DNA of 64,000 nt from Chloroflexi bacterium GWB2_49_20 (GTDB lineage: Bacteria > Chloroflexota > Anaerolineae > Anaerolineales > Villigracilaceae). Both the position numbers and the translations under genes were made by a program. Positions 16,943 through 26,658 of the stretch are shown here, in pieces; the first letter of the stretch is position 1; the number at the start of each line of letters is the position of its first letter. The notes below the pieces were generated by a model, which did no database searches, was not told where the DNA came from, and was given only the letters and a program-made list of their open reading frames with translations. The stretch covers positions 326,579-390,578 of the forward strand of contig MGMF01000021.1 in NCBI GenBank assembly GCA_001796335.1. The letters run 5' to 3'.

Positions 16943-18051
16943 TCCTTCTGGCTTTCCACAACTTGTTCCAAAACAAAACCCGCCTGGTGATTTCGGTCGG
17001 AGGCGTGGCATTGGCACTACTGCTGATCCTTTCACTGGACGCAATTTTCGCAGGTGTAGAGCACCAGATCACAGCCTACATTGACAACAGCGGGGCGGAT
17101 ATCTTTGTGGCGCAGAAAGATGTCCGTAATATGCATATGGCTGCTTCCGCTATTCCCGCATCGATCATAGACCAGGTAAAAGCTATCGAAGGCGTCGAGA
17201 TTGTCACCCCGATCCTGTATGTGTCGAATATGGTAGTTACAGGCGACAAACGCAACCTGGCTTATATCATCGGTCTGACAGAAAATTCTCCGATAGGTGG
17301 GGTTTGGAATCTCGCTTCTGGGCGCGGTCAACCGGGAAAAAGTGAAACAATTATTGATCGTAGCATAGCCGAAATGTCTGACGTGGAATTGGGGGATACG
17401 GTCGAGATCCTCGGACAACGTTTTACGGTTGTTGGCTTTTCAAATGAAACCGCAAATATCGTCAACTCAATTGCCTTCATTTCGCTGGATGATTTTCAAG
17501 CGCTGCGCGGCAGCCCAGATGTAGTTTCCTTCCTGCTGATTAAGACCCATAGTGGCTTGTCAGCAGATGCAGTGGCAGCCCTGCTCGAATCAAAAATAGA
17601 TGGTGTGACCGCCCTGTCGCGCACAGCTTTTTCAAGCCAGGAACGGCGCGTTGTCAAGGATATGAGCACTGATGTGATCACCATCATGAACTTGATCGGT
17701 TTTCTGATCGGCCTGGCAGTGATGGCATTGATGGTTTACACGGCCATCCTGTCACGCCGCAAAGAATTCGGCGTGCTTAAGGCGCTCGGGGCACGCAACG
17801 GACAACTTTACCAGGTAGTATTAGCCCAGGCATTCATGAGCGTTGTGCTGGGATTCGGTCTGGGGGTTGTTTTTGTATTGCTTTTATCTGGAATTATCCC
17901 GCGTCTGGGTTTGCCACTTTCACTTGAGATCAGACCAATTTCGTTGCTAAAGGTAGGCGGAACTTCGTTAATCATCGCTGCGCTTTCAGCTATTTTGCCC
18001 ATTCGTCAAATTTCCGGCTTCGACCCGGCTATGGTTTTTCGAGGGACATAA
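16939..18051 (+). CDS. FtsX/MacB-type ABC permease (second)
   Basis: The 370-residue protein has the same architecture as the preceding permease: an N-terminal helix, a core domain, and three helices with RRKEFGVLKALGARNGQLYQVV. The N-termini are clearly homologous (NLFQNKTRLVISVGGVAL versus NLFQDKTRLLLSVAGVAL), so the pair arose by duplication. I chose the ATG at 16939, which overlaps the previous stop in an ATGA arrangement; a frame extending back to 16843 lies inside the first permease. One nucleotide separates it from the ATPase gene. Confidence 0.88.
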   Translation: MILLAFHNLFQNKTRLVISVGGVALALLLILSLDAIFAGVEHQITAYIDNSGADIFVAQKDVRNMHMAASAIPASIIDQVKAIEGVEIVTPILYVSNMVVTGDKRNLAYIIGLTENSPIGGVWNLASGRGQPGKSETIIDRSIAEMSDVELGDTVEILGQRFTVVGFSNETANIVNSIAFISLDDFQALRGSPDVVSFLLIKTHSGLSADAVAALLESKIDGVTALSRTAFSSQERRVVKDMSTDVITIMNLIGFLIGLAVMALMVYTAILSRRKEFGVLKALGARNGQLYQVVLAQAFMSVVLGFGLGVVFVLLLSGIIPRLGLPLSLEIRPISLLKVGGTSLIIAALSAILPIRQISGFDPAMVFRGT

Positions 18052-18052
18052 A

Positions 18053-18895
18053 ATGACAGACACAACTTTGAATGTGGATCACGTCACAAAGCGGTACGGT
18101 TCCAGCTCAACCGAAGTCACCGCCGTAAAAGATGTTTCTTTGAGCGTCAAACCTGGCGAGATCGTCCTGATCATGGGGCCATCGGGATCGGGCAAGACCA
18201 CCCTGTTATCGATGCTGGGAGCGCTACTTAAACCGACCGAGGGCGAGATCCATCTGAACGGCACCATCATCAGCGCCCTTTCTGAAAAACACCTGCCAGA
18301 TATCCGCCTGAAACAATTCGGTTTTATCTTTCAGGATTTTAACCTGCTCTCGGCATTGACCGCATTGGAGAACGTTTCCATTGTGGCAGAATTGGCCGGG
18401 ATGAAAGGCGTTGCGGCGCGTAAGAAGTCGGCAGAACTTCTTGCTGATCTTGGGCTGGCAGGACGGTTAAACTTTCTGCCCGAAAAACTTTCCGGAGGCG
18501 AGAAGCAGCGTGTGGCAATCGCCCGCGCACTTATCAATAACCCGACTCTGATCCTGGCAGACGAGCCAACCGCCAATCTGGATTCCAAGATCGGTCACGA
18601 GATCATGCGCCTGCTGCGACAGATCGCCAAAGAACAGAATCGGAGTGTGGTCATCGTTTCGCACGACCAGCGTATCAAAGACATTGCTGACCATGTCCTT
18701 TGGTTGGAAGACGGCCAGTTCAAAGAAATCGTCAGCATGGCGATAGACCCGGTTTGCGGGATGTCAGTGGAGCGGGAGAAGGCCTTTCATCTCTCATTGA
18801 ACGGCATGGATTATTATTTCTGCGCCAAAGGTTGCCGGGATGAGTTCGCCGCTGATGCAGAAAAGTACCAGCAAACAAATGAAGCTTCGTTTTGA
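18053..18895 (+). CDS. LolD/MacB-type ABC ATPase fused to a C-terminal YHS domain
   Basis: The protein has 280 residues. Residues 1-225 are a LolD-like ATPase with Walker [12 protein letters not shown] near 43, signature [15 protein letters not shown], Walker B LILADEP and the H-loop VIVSHDQ. Residues from about 232 form a YHS domain: [14 protein letters not shown]...[15 protein letters not shown] domains occur on copper ATPases and are thought to bind metal through their cysteines. An ABC ATPase with a YHS tail is unusual and suggests that intracellular metal gates the transporter. No frameshift is needed to join the two parts. It is the last gene of the ABC cluster. Confidence 0.9.
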   Translation: MTDTTLNVDHVTKRYGSSSTEVTAVKDVSLSVKPGEIVLIMGPSGSGKTTLLSMLGALLKPTEGEIHLNGTIISALSEKHLPDIRLKQFGFIFQDFNLLSALTALENVSIVAELAGMKGVAARKKSAELLADLGLAGRLNFLPEKLSGGEKQRVAIARALINNPTLILADEPTANLDSKIGHEIMRLLRQIAKEQNRSVVIVSHDQRIKDIADHVLWLEDGQFKEIVSMAIDPVCGMSVEREKAFHLSLNGMDYYFCAKGCRDEFAADAEKYQQTNEASF

Positions 18896-19076
18896 CATTA
18901 CATGTTCATTATGGTGAGCCAAAGGAGGGCTGTTCTGCCATGAGATTTCTGTTCAAACAAACCAGGTAGTCTAACGGGCAGGAATGCTTACTGGAGAATA
19001 GGTCTTTTTGCGCTTTGCATGGGTCATGGGATTGTCTATACTCAAAAAAGACAGGTTGAAGAAAGGAAATGAAAAA

Positions 19077-19208
19077 ATGGGACATGATGAACAGGCACGG
19101 TTTTCGACAGAATGGGTCATCAGCCTGTGTCCCGATCCACATTATCAGGCAGCTATCCGCCGTATCCTTGTTCCGGTTGAAAATGCGAACACTGGTTTAG
19201 AGGAGTAG
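19077..19208 (+). CDS. Short protein upstream of the CsoR-like gene
   Basis: A 43-codon frame starts at the ATG at 19077 with AAAGGA about 10 nt upstream and ends 6 bp before the CsoR-like gene. The product has one Cys-Pro-Asp-Pro-His segment (SLCPDPHYQAAIRRILVP), which could bind metal. No family is recognised. Because of its spacing it may be a real first gene or a leader ORF of the csoR-copA operon. Confidence 0.5.
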   Translation: MGHDEQARFSTEWVISLCPDPHYQAAIRRILVPVENANTGLEE

Positions 19209-19214
19209 GGCGCG

Positions 19215-19520
19215 GTGGAACTTAATCAACGCCAGGATGTTCTTCAAAGTTTACGTTCAGCAGCAGGGTATCTGAATGATGTTATTGAAATGATCACGGC
19301 CGGAGCACCCTGCGACCAAGTTTTGCGCCAATCCTTCGCTGTCCAGGCTACCTTGCGGAATGCAAGCATACGCATGCTCGTTTATCAGGCTCAATACAGT
19401 GGAACCGTCATTGTGGAAAGTTCATGTCCCGAAGAAATCAAGTCTGAACTCAAGCGGCTAAGCGAACTTTACTTAATTCTGATCCAATACTCTAATAAAA
19501 GTGAGGATAATATCTCATGA
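19215..19520 (+). CDS. CsoR/FrmR-family regulator lacking two metal ligands
   Basis: This 101-residue all-helical protein aligns with CsoR/RcnR/FrmR repressors, with [17 protein letters not shown] matching the CxDVLxQIxAVxAAL core. In copper-sensing CsoR the ligands are Cys, His and Cys. Here only the first cysteine (near residue 33) is kept; by alignment the histidine is replaced by Gln and the second cysteine by Ser in VYQAQYSG. It may respond to something else or be constitutive. The start is a GTG with AGAGGAG upstream. It overlaps copA by 4 nt, the usual place for a CsoR gene. Confidence 0.75.
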   Translation: MELNQRQDVLQSLRSAAGYLNDVIEMITAGAPCDQVLRQSFAVQATLRNASIRMLVYQAQYSGTVIVESSCPEEIKSELKRLSELYLILIQYSNKSEDNIS

Positions 19521-22096
19521 CTGAAACCAAAATCTCTCTTTCTTTGCCCATCTCGGGCATGACCTGCGCCTCGTGCGTCTCGCATGTGGAGGATGCGCTC
19601 AAGGAGCTGCCAGGTGTCTCCAATGTGGTTGTCAACCTGGCTACCAACAAAGCCAGTCTGGCTTACGACCCTGTCCGTGTAAAGTTGACTGATATGCAGC
19701 GAACTGTTGAAAACGCCGGCTACGCAATATCCATCTCTGAGGTAACACTGGATGTAGTTGGTATGACCTGCGCATCCTGTGTAGCGCATGTCGAAGATGC
19801 ACTCAAAGAATTACCCGGGGTAACCAGCGCAGTGGTCAACCTGGGGTTAAATACAGCCCGGGTTGCCTATATTCCTGGTGTGATTTCGGTCAGTGCAATG
19901 AAACGCGCCGTTCGAGAGGTTGGCTATGATGCCCAGGAACGCAGCGAAGGGGCGGATGCTCTCGACCGGGAGCGCCAGGCACGTGAGGAAGAGATCAAAC
20001 GCCAGGGACGCAACCTGCTCATCGCCGGGATCATCGGTATGATCGTCATGGTTGGCACGTTTTACGACATGTTCGGCTCGCTCCAGGCCTTTATTCCCAA
20101 ATTTCTTTCTTACAAATGGGTGATTGGCCTTTTAACCACACCCATTGTGTTGGGACCAGGCAGACAATTCTTCATTAACTCGTGGCGTGGCCTCAAGCAT
20201 GGCGTCACCGACATGAACCTGCTCTATGCCACCGGTATCGGCGCGGCTTATGGTATCGCGGTGATCAACACTCTCTTCCCAAACGCAGGTTTCGGCGGTG
20301 AGGGAGCAACCTTCTTCGAGAGCGCAGCCTTGCTAACGACCTTCATCATCCTGGGCCGCTGGCTGGAAGCGTTGACGCGCGGTCGGACCTCAGAGTCGAT
20401 TCGCAAATTGATGAAGCTCCAACCCAAGGTCGCGCGCGTTATGCGGAATGGTCAAGAAGAGGAGATTCCTGCTGATGAAGTGGAAATTGGAGATTTGATC
20501 CTCGTCCGGCCCGGTGAAAGTATTCCCGTGGACGGTATCGTCACGGAGGGTTACTCGGCAGTGGACGAATCCATGCTGACCGGCGAAAGTTTGCCGGTTG
20601 AGAAGAAAACGGGCGATAATATCATTGGCGGTACGATCAACAAGACAGGCGCCTTCAAATTCACAGCATCCCGTGTGGGCAAGGATACCGCCCTGGCTCA
20701 GATTATCAAGCTGGTTGAAGATGCCCAAGCCAGCAAAGCTCCTATTCAAAAACTGGCTGACTGGGTGGCCGGGAATTTTATCCTGGGTGTTCACTTGCTG
20801 GCAGTGGTGGTATTCATTTTCTGGTTTTTCTTTGGGTATCAGATGTTCTTCGACCCAAATTCCAGTTTCATCCTATCGCCATACAAACTGGGTGAGATCG
20901 GGGTTTTCGGTTTTTCGTTGCTTCTCTCGGTGACTGTGTTAGTTGTTTCGTGTCCCTGCGCGGTGGGTTTGGCAACGCCCAGCGCCATGATGGCCGGAAC
21001 CGGCAAAGCCGCTGAATTCGGTGTTCTGTTCAAAGGTGCTGAAGCTCTCGAGAACGCCAGCCATTTGCAAACGATTGTATTCGACAAGACCGGTACTCTG
21101 ACCAAAGGCGAGCCTTCGGTCACAGATGTGATCGCTTTAGCGAACCAGGAAGCAGATGTACTGCGGCTGGCAGCCATCGCTGAGAAGAACAGTGAACATC
21201 CCCTCGGGGAGGCCATCGTCCGCGGCGCTCAAGATCGTAACCTAAAAGTGGTTGACCCCACCTCCTTCAACTCTATTCCAGGACACGGTATCGAAGCCCG
21301 TGTGGAAAACCGCGATGTTCTAATGGGTAACCGCAAACTGATGCGCGAACGCAGTGTCGATTTTGCCAGTCTGATGAGTAAAGCTGAAAAGCTGGAAATG
21401 GAAGGCAAAACAGTGATGTTCCTGGCAATTGATGGTCAACCCGCTGGGTTGATCGCCGTAGCAGATACATTGAAAGAACATACCGCTGAAGCGATCCAGC
21501 GTCTGCACAAGATGGGCGTCGAGACAGTCATGATCACCGGCGACAACCTTCGAACGGCAGAGGCCATCGCCCGCCAGGTCGGGATTGACCGAGTGCTGGC
21601 CGAGGTGCTACCCCAGGACAAAGCCGAGGAAGTCAAGAAATTACAGGCACAAGGCAGGAAGGTCGCCATGGTGGGTGATGGTGTAAATGACGCCCCGGCC
21701 TTAGCCCAGGCTGAGGTGGGCATGGCGATTGGTTCCGGGACAGACGTGGCCAAAGAAACCGGCGACATCATCTTGATCAAAGATGACATCCGCGATGTTG
21801 TGACAGCTCTCGAAGTGGCCCACGCCACGATGCGCAAGGTCAAGCAAAACCTGTTCTGGGCATTCGTTTACAATACGCTGGGCATCCCGTTAGCTGCCGG
21901 GCTGTTCTACCCCTTTGCTTCTCTGGTCATCAGCCCCGAACTAGCTGGCTTGATGATGGCAGTAAGCTCCATCTCGGTAACACTCAATACCCTGTTGTTG
22001 AAAGGGTTCAAACCCTCGCTTTGGAGTGGACGCGGGCAAAACCTCTCCACCACGGTGCAACTTAAGACCGCTCAAGCATCCACAGGCAATGATTGA
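19517..22096 (+). CDS. copA: Copper-exporting P1B-type ATPase with two HMA domains
   Basis: The protein has 859 residues. Two intact N-terminal HMA domains carry GMTCASC near 14-20 and 83-89. The core has TGES (MLTGESLP), the membrane metal site [11 protein letters not shown], phosphorylation motif [17 protein letters not shown] and [14 protein letters not shown] in helix 7 and MxxSS in helix 8 (MMAVSSIS) identify the Cu(I) subgroup. It should expel cytoplasmic Cu(I). It is translationally coupled to the CsoR-like gene upstream and is followed by a small membrane protein and a YHS protein. A second copper ATPase lies at 40000-42633. Confidence 0.96.
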   Translation: MTETKISLSLPISGMTCASCVSHVEDALKELPGVSNVVVNLATNKASLAYDPVRVKLTDMQRTVENAGYAISISEVTLDVVGMTCASCVAHVEDALKELPGVTSAVVNLGLNTARVAYIPGVISVSAMKRAVREVGYDAQERSEGADALDRERQAREEEIKRQGRNLLIAGIIGMIVMVGTFYDMFGSLQAFIPKFLSYKWVIGLLTTPIVLGPGRQFFINSWRGLKHGVTDMNLLYATGIGAAYGIAVINTLFPNAGFGGEGATFFESAALLTTFIILGRWLEALTRGRTSESIRKLMKLQPKVARVMRNGQEEEIPADEVEIGDLILVRPGESIPVDGIVTEGYSAVDESMLTGESLPVEKKTGDNIIGGTINKTGAFKFTASRVGKDTALAQIIKLVEDAQASKAPIQKLADWVAGNFILGVHLLAVVVFIFWFFFGYQMFFDPNSSFILSPYKLGEIGVFGFSLLLSVTVLVVSCPCAVGLATPSAMMAGTGKAAEFGVLFKGAEALENASHLQTIVFDKTGTLTKGEPSVTDVIALANQEADVLRLAAIAEKNSEHPLGEAIVRGAQDRNLKVVDPTSFNSIPGHGIEARVENRDVLMGNRKLMRERSVDFASLMSKAEKLEMEGKTVMFLAIDGQPAGLIAVADTLKEHTAEAIQRLHKMGVETVMITGDNLRTAEAIARQVGIDRVLAEVLPQDKAEEVKKLQAQGRKVAMVGDGVNDAPALAQAEVGMAIGSGTDVAKETGDIILIKDDIRDVVTALEVAHATMRKVKQNLFWAFVYNTLGIPLAAGLFYPFASLVISPELAGLMMAVSSISVTLNTLLLKGFKPSLWSGRGQNLSTTVQLKTAQASTGND

Positions 22097-22117
22097 CAGG
22101 AAAGGAGAAAATTAATT

Positions 22118-22354
22118 ATGGAACATGAACAGGTTGAAAAAGAGGTCGCTCGCCTTAGTGTGCGAATTTACATCCCCATTGCTCTAGGAGCAGCAGTGTT
22201 GTTCTTGTTGGCAGCCAGCCTGACAGGAGACTACCCTCTGGTTGCACGTATCGGCGGTACGGTTTGGGTAGGGCTGCTTGGACTGATCGTCTCCATGCCA
22301 GTAGTCATTTCGCGGGTCAAAAAACAATTTCAGTCTGTCCTGCTCGAAAAGTGA
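22118..22354 (+). CDS. Small two-helix membrane protein after copA
   Basis: The 78-residue protein has helices at about 17-37 and 45-65 and short charged ends. It lies 21 bp after copA with GGAGA upstream of its ATG, and a YHS gene follows. No family is recognised. The context suggests an accessory of the copper ATPase. Confidence 0.7.
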   Translation: MEHEQVEKEVARLSVRIYIPIALGAAVLFLLAASLTGDYPLVARIGGTVWVGLLGLIVSMPVVISRVKKQFQSVLLEK

Positions 22355-22380
22355 GATGACCTTGAAAGGAGGTGATCAGA

Positions 22381-22557
22381 ATGGTGAAAGACCCTGTTTG
22401 CGGAATGACTATTGATCCCAAGACCGCAGCCGGTAAGTCCGAATACAAAGGCGAGACGTACTACTTCTGCTCGGCTGGCTGCAAGAAATCCTTCGATGCC
22501 AAACCGGAAGAATATGCCGGCAAGTCGAAAGAAGGATCCAGCCACGGCTGCTGTTAA
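22381..22557 (+). CDS. YHS-domain metal-binding protein
   Basis: The protein has 58 residues and consists almost entirely of a YHS domain: KDPVCGMTIDPKTAAGKSEY and YYFCSAGCKKSFD, ending in a Gly-Cys-Cys tail. I chose the ATG at 22381, which has AAAGGAGG 9 nt upstream; a GTG at 22372 overlaps that site. YHS proteins beside copper ATPases are thought to bind or deliver metal. Three other standalone YHS genes (34821, 43889, 45357), one remnant and two fusions occur in this window. A strong terminator follows. Confidence 0.88.
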   Translation: MVKDPVCGMTIDPKTAAGKSEYKGETYYFCSAGCKKSFDAKPEEYAGKSKEGSSHGCC

Positions 22558-22576
22558 GCCGTAATGTTCACTGGAT

Positions 22577-22616
22577 AATTAGGCGGCCTGGGCCTTACCT
22601 TTCAGGCCGCCTAATT
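22577..22616. terminator. Strong hairpin terminator after the copA operon
   Basis: A perfect 14-bp inverted repeat (AATTAGGCGGCCTG and complement) encloses a 12-nt loop 20 bp after the YHS stop codon. Its A/T-ended arms let it work in both directions. Confidence 0.88.
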
Positions 22617-22651
22617 GTTACACTAAAAATATTTTCGCTGGAGAATTGAAC

Positions 22652-22888
22652 ATGAGTAAGACCAGAGTGGTGAAAAAAAAGAAAAGCAATAATCCTGTCA
22701 GAAAAAAAGAATGGCCCCTTGTAGTCATTGTAGGTCTGATCGGAGGGTTTTTCCTTGGATATGTAATTGGCCGCGTTGTGCTGGATCCCTACCCCCATCC
22801 TTATCACTGGGCTTCGGGATTGGTCGGCAGCCTAATCGGCTTTCTACTCGGATGGGTTTGGTATTGGCGTCGTGGCGATGTGGTCTGA
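22652..22888 (+). CDS. Small two-helix membrane protein, paralogue of 34990-35238
   Basis: The 78-residue protein has a lysine-rich N-terminus and two helices (about 24-44 and 54-72). The pattern GLIGGFFLGYVIG...HWASGLVGSLIGFLLGWVWY aligns with IAGGCILGYVFAW...HWMADVIGALTGSFVGWIWF in the gene at 34990, so both belong to one small family that I cannot name. The ATG at 22652 has GGAGA upstream. A thioredoxin gene follows 27 bp later. Confidence 0.75.
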   Translation: MSKTRVVKKKKSNNPVRKKEWPLVVIVGLIGGFFLGYVIGRVVLDPYPHPYHWASGLVGSLIGFLLGWVWYWRRGDVV

Positions 22889-22915
22889 TTTCCTCGTCCA
22901 GGATGGCAATCTCGC

Positions 22916-23497
22916 ATGAAGGCTGAATCATCAAATACTTCAAGACTGATTCACCGCACAATAATCTGGGCATTGTGTGCGCTTATTCTGGGGGTTCTCT
23001 GGATGTACATCTCAAGAGCGCCATCCACTTTAAATATGTCAGTTGGGCCGCCTCCCAGCCCTAAAGAGGGGTTCAGCGCTCCCGATTTCACTCTTGAGCT
23101 GTTGGACGGTGGGCAGATCACGCTCTCAGGACTTCGCGGCCAGCCGGTCGTTTTGAATCTGTGGACGACCTGGTGTGGACCTTGCCGCGAGGAAATGCCG
23201 GCTATTGAGAAAGTTTATCGCGACTACAAGGATCTGGGGCTGGTTGTGATCGGTCTCAATCTCACCTCGCAAGATTCTGAGGAGTCAGTGGCCGCGTTTG
23301 TGCAGGAACTGGGACTGTCCTTTCCGATTGCCCTGGATCGGGACGGATCGGTCAGCAATCGCTACCAGTTGCTTGGATTACCTACGACGTTCTTTATCGA
23401 CCGGGAAGGTGTGATCAGGTCAATGGTCGTCGGTGGACCAATGAGCGAGGCTTTAATCCAGTCCAAAGTTAAGAATTTACTAAGTGAGAATCCTTAA
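22916..23497 (+). CDS. Membrane-anchored TlpA-like thioredoxin
   Basis: The protein has 193 residues with one N-terminal helix at about 15-35 and an extracytoplasmic thioredoxin fold. The active site is WCGPC near residue 83, followed by REEMPAIEKVY. The cis-proline loop reads LGLPTTFFID. It overlaps the next gene, an Lgt-like membrane protein, by 1 nt. The WCGPC form differs from the WCPPC of the ccm-linked protein at 3014, so it need not serve cytochrome maturation. Confidence 0.9.
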   Translation: MKAESSNTSRLIHRTIIWALCALILGVLWMYISRAPSTLNMSVGPPPSPKEGFSAPDFTLELLDGGQITLSGLRGQPVVLNLWTTWCGPCREEMPAIEKVYRDYKDLGLVVIGLNLTSQDSEESVAAFVQELGLSFPIALDRDGSVSNRYQLLGLPTTFFIDREGVIRSMVVGGPMSEALIQSKVKNLLSENP

Positions 23498-24225
23498 TGT
23501 TTCCCTACTTACAGATTGGTCCATTCCTTCTCCAATTGTCCGGCCTGGCCCTATTGGCTGGTCTTTGGTTCGGGATCATTTTAATTGAAAAAGAGTCGCT
23601 CAAATTAAATCTCGATTCGACGAGAGTAATCAAATCCTTCTTCTACGGTCTGATCTTCGGGATAGTGGCTGCTCGCATCAGCTTTGTGTTCCAGTACTCG
23701 AAAGTTTATCTGGTCGATCCGCTCAGTGCCCTGTCTTTGAACATCAATACCCTTTCGCCAAATTTCGGACTACTTGCCGGATTAAGTTTCTTTTTTCTAT
23801 ATGCCTTTCGCAAACAACTGCCAATTCGCACGACCCTCGACTCTCTCGCTCCTGGACTGGCTATCTTTATGGTTGCCCTGGGTATTGCGCATATCTTGAG
23901 TGGCAACGCTTACGGTGGACCGACCCGCCTGCCCTGGGCGATTTATCTATGGTCGGATTACCGTCACCCGTCCCAGATCTATGAGACGGTGGCAGCTCTT
24001 GGGATCCTTCTGGTCACACTGCGCAAGCCGCTCGGCAATCCAGGTGCAGGGCTGAACTTTCTTCTGGTGGTTGCGCTCTCGGCTGCCGCACGCATATTTC
24101 TGGAGGCCTTTCGTGGTGACAGTTTAATCTGGAACGGCGGTGTTCGCGCTGCGCAGCTAATCGGATTGGTCATTCTTGCCGCTACTATTGTACTTTTCAA
24201 AAAATGGGGAGAAGCATCGGAATGA
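23497..24225 (+). CDS. Divergent Lgt-like membrane protein
   Basis: This 242-residue polytopic protein belongs to the prolipoprotein diacylglyceryl transferase family, seen in the core HILSGNAYGGPTRLPWAIY near 130-148 followed by RHPSQIYE, the region that includes Lgt active-site residues. It is shorter and far more divergent than the two close Lgt copies at 4665 and 44408. It may be a specialised lipoprotein-modifying enzyme coupled with the thioredoxin gene, which overlaps it by 1 nt. Confidence 0.75.
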   Translation: MFPYLQIGPFLLQLSGLALLAGLWFGIILIEKESLKLNLDSTRVIKSFFYGLIFGIVAARISFVFQYSKVYLVDPLSALSLNINTLSPNFGLLAGLSFFFLYAFRKQLPIRTTLDSLAPGLAIFMVALGIAHILSGNAYGGPTRLPWAIYLWSDYRHPSQIYETVAALGILLVTLRKPLGNPGAGLNFLLVVALSAAARIFLEAFRGDSLIWNGGVRAAQLIGLVILAATIVLFKKWGEASE

Positions 24226-24415
24226 TGAACAGGTTCGGTAGTTTTATCAAGTTTGTTGGGCTGTCCGGGCAAATCATCAATCAACCCGCAATACCTGTTA
24301 GGGTTAATTTTTACATCCACATGTAATTTGCGTCTATATAACAGATTATTGGTCGTTTATTAAATCCTTCAAGATATATTTCCTGGCACATTTACGATTG
24401 GGAATCAGAGGCAAG

Positions 24416-25303
24416 ATGAGGAATAAGCAACCGGAAGACATTTCAGTTGAAGAACTGCGCCGTCTTTTGATGAATACACATAGGACGTCACGTCGAAACC
24501 GTATGGAATTCTTCCGCTATACCGGACGAATTCAACGAGATCCAAAAGAAAGCTATATTCTGAAGGGCAATGTTGAACTGTCTGAGAAATCCAATGGCGT
24601 CCATATAAGGGATTCCCGTCACACCTGGTTGAACCGCATCTTGACCGGTTTGGAAGCTCTATCCATCCTGATGTTATTCGGATTGGTTCTGAACGGTGCA
24701 TCGGTTTTAAAAAGGTTGAACCAGGAAGTGGCTGCATCCTTCCAACAACCCACTTTCGAACCAACACCTCTGATTTCAGCCATTGTACTGCCGGAAGGTC
24801 ATACGCCACCCAATGCACCAGGGGGAGCCCAGCCCAACGAAGCGGAAATTCCCGAGTATCTGAGACCGTTGGCGCAATCGCTGGCAAACATCCCTATTTC
24901 CACACCAGGTAGTCAGCAGGCGGTCCGCATCCAGATCCCTGCTCTTGATATAGATTCTCCCGTCGTGCAAGGAGACGGCTGGGAACAGCTCAAGCTAGGT
25001 GTCGCCCAGCACGCTGGAACACCAAATCCTGGTGAGAATGGAAATATCGTTCTTTCCGGTCATAACGATGTTTACGGCGAGGTCTTCCGATATCTGGACA
25101 GGCTCATGCCCGGAGACATTGTCATTTTGTTTACATTTCAACGTCAATATACCTACGTGATAACCGGGACACAGATTGTGGAGCCAACCCAGATCGAAGT
25201 AATGAATCCTACTCCCCGCCCAACGCTGACCCTCATCTCGTGCTACCCGTACCTGGTGGATAACCGCCGGATTGTAGTTTCAGCTGTTTTGCAAACCCCT
25301 TAG
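24416..25303 (+). CDS. Sortase-family transpeptidase (class D/E type)
   Basis: This 295-residue protein has a hydrophilic N-terminal tail of about 65 residues, one membrane helix (about 76-95), a Pro-rich linker and a sortase domain. The catalytic histidine lies in LSGHND near 218, the cysteine in TLISCYP near 275 and the arginine in DNRRIVV. It would sit at the cell surface. I prefer the ATG at 24416 with AGAGG upstream; a TTG at 24398 would add six residues. No obvious sortase substrate is encoded nearby. Confidence 0.88.
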   Translation: MRNKQPEDISVEELRRLLMNTHRTSRRNRMEFFRYTGRIQRDPKESYILKGNVELSEKSNGVHIRDSRHTWLNRILTGLEALSILMLFGLVLNGASVLKRLNQEVAASFQQPTFEPTPLISAIVLPEGHTPPNAPGGAQPNEAEIPEYLRPLAQSLANIPISTPGSQQAVRIQIPALDIDSPVVQGDGWEQLKLGVAQHAGTPNPGENGNIVLSGHNDVYGEVFRYLDRLMPGDIVILFTFQRQYTYVITGTQIVEPTQIEVMNPTPRPTLTLISCYPYLVDNRRIVVSAVLQTP

Positions 25304-25884
25304 AAGTTTTGAGAAAATAAACCGTGGAGATTAAATACCGAGAAAACTGGGTGTCGTTTTTAGATAATCAAGAAAAAAAATGAAGATGGTGTTTAAAATA
25401 TTATAGGTTTTGATCATCCTATTCGAAGGCAGTAAATTTTTTGATAGGTAATCGATATATTTAGAAATTTCCAAGACAGATTTGCATCGTCGGGATTGAG
25501 CAGGTGCGCTGAAAGATAATATCAACCCGCCGCGCAGTCATCATGGCTCGTAGAGAGAATAATATTTGCATCAAACGCCTCATGCAGTTTTAGGATGCAT
25601 TGTTGATAATCAGTCAATTCAAATCGTTAAGAGAATCAAGAACATCATCGCAAAGCTGTCTCCCAATTCCTGCAGTGCTCAATAAAGAGGAAATGACAAA
25701 TACTTCTGATTAAGAAAACTGCAATTATTATTTGAGGGAAGTTCTACCGGAGATTAAGTTGTTATATACATCTTGCCTGCTCAACAATCGAGCTGCTAAA
25801 TAGATTAATAAGCAAGTCTGAAAATTGCTGCCAAAATCGTTTTGGGTTCTAAATTTTGGATGCTCAAGCCTAAGGGAGATAGCT
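25304..25884. other. A+T-rich stretch without a recognisable gene
   Basis: No frame with a start, ribosome-binding site and family resemblance was found. The stretch separates the rightward sortase gene from the leftward DUF2085 gene and should hold their transcription ends. I saw no clear hairpin terminator. Confidence 0.6.
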
Positions 25885-26658
25885 TCAGCCAGAAGAGTCT
25901 CGATTCTGGTTTTTGATCTGTTCGATGATTTTTGCGTAACTTAACCTATCCAGTTCTTTTTTATAGATAGTTGCTTGCGAGAAAAATGGAAACACCAACC
26001 AGATGATGCCAAGTCCAGCCAGGGGTCCTGTGATAAGGCGCATCCAGGAGTTAAAAGAACCGAGTGCATCACCCGCGTAGAATGAAGCTGGAAAGATGCT
26101 ATTCGTCAATGTTGCCAGCCAGAGATTGTTATCTCGGAAACCCAGACCAATACCAGCGAAGTCACTGATCATATGCGTGCCACCATCCAGAACAATGGGG
26201 AGCAGGAAGAGCATGAACCCCCACCACGGTAAAGGCTTCACCTTACGGCGGAATGGTATCCACAAAACCGCAAATATCCACACACTTGTATAGAATGAAA
26301 TCATGCGATCCGACCAGGCCATCTTCCAACCCATGTCTGGGTTTCCGATGAAATTTCGCAGGATTGTTGGATTAATCGTATTCTGCCAGGCAGCCTGAAT
26401 CTCGGTAAGCGAATACATGGACTTTTGCCCATAAAAAAAGAAGGAACGTTCTGGCAATTGGTGGCAGAAAATAGAGTAGATAGCGTATAACATTCTGCCC
26501 GCTCCACTCCAGCCAATATGCATAAAGATGGGAGCCAGCCAGGGCAGCCCAACCCAAAGGCCATAGACAGTTAAGAAGATTTCCAACCAATGGCCTGCTA
26601 CCCAGTCCATTAAGGATTTTTTAGATTCATGCCGAACGACCACTTTTTCAGTAGACAT
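25885..26658 (-). CDS. DUF2085 membrane protein (copy 2)
   Basis: The 257-residue protein is the paralogue of 13497-14168: [31 protein letters not shown] and LPIVLDGGTHMISDFAGIG match nearly word for word. It has an extra N-terminal tail and a charged C-terminal tail of about 30 residues. About six helices are predicted. It stands alone between long gene-free stretches. An imperfect copy of the recurring palindrome lies 130 bp upstream. Confidence 0.85.
   Translation of the reverse strand: MSTEKVVVRHESKKSLMDWVAGHWLEIFLTVYGLWVGLPWLAPIFMHIGWSGAGRMLYAIYSIFCHQLPERSFFFYGQKSMYSLTEIQAAWQNTINPTILRNFIGNPDMGWKMAWSDRMISFYTSVWIFAVLWIPFRRKVKPLPWWGFMLFLLPIVLDGGTHMISDFAGIGLGFRDNNLWLATLTNSIFPASFYAGDALGSFNSWMRLITGPLAGLGIIWLVFPFFSQATIYKKELDRLSYAKIIEQIKNQNRDSSG

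Noticed and set aside
25800..25830. An AAGCAA...TTGCT pair resembling the recurring palindrome
   Set aside because: The spacing between half-sites is wrong, so it is not counted as an operator.
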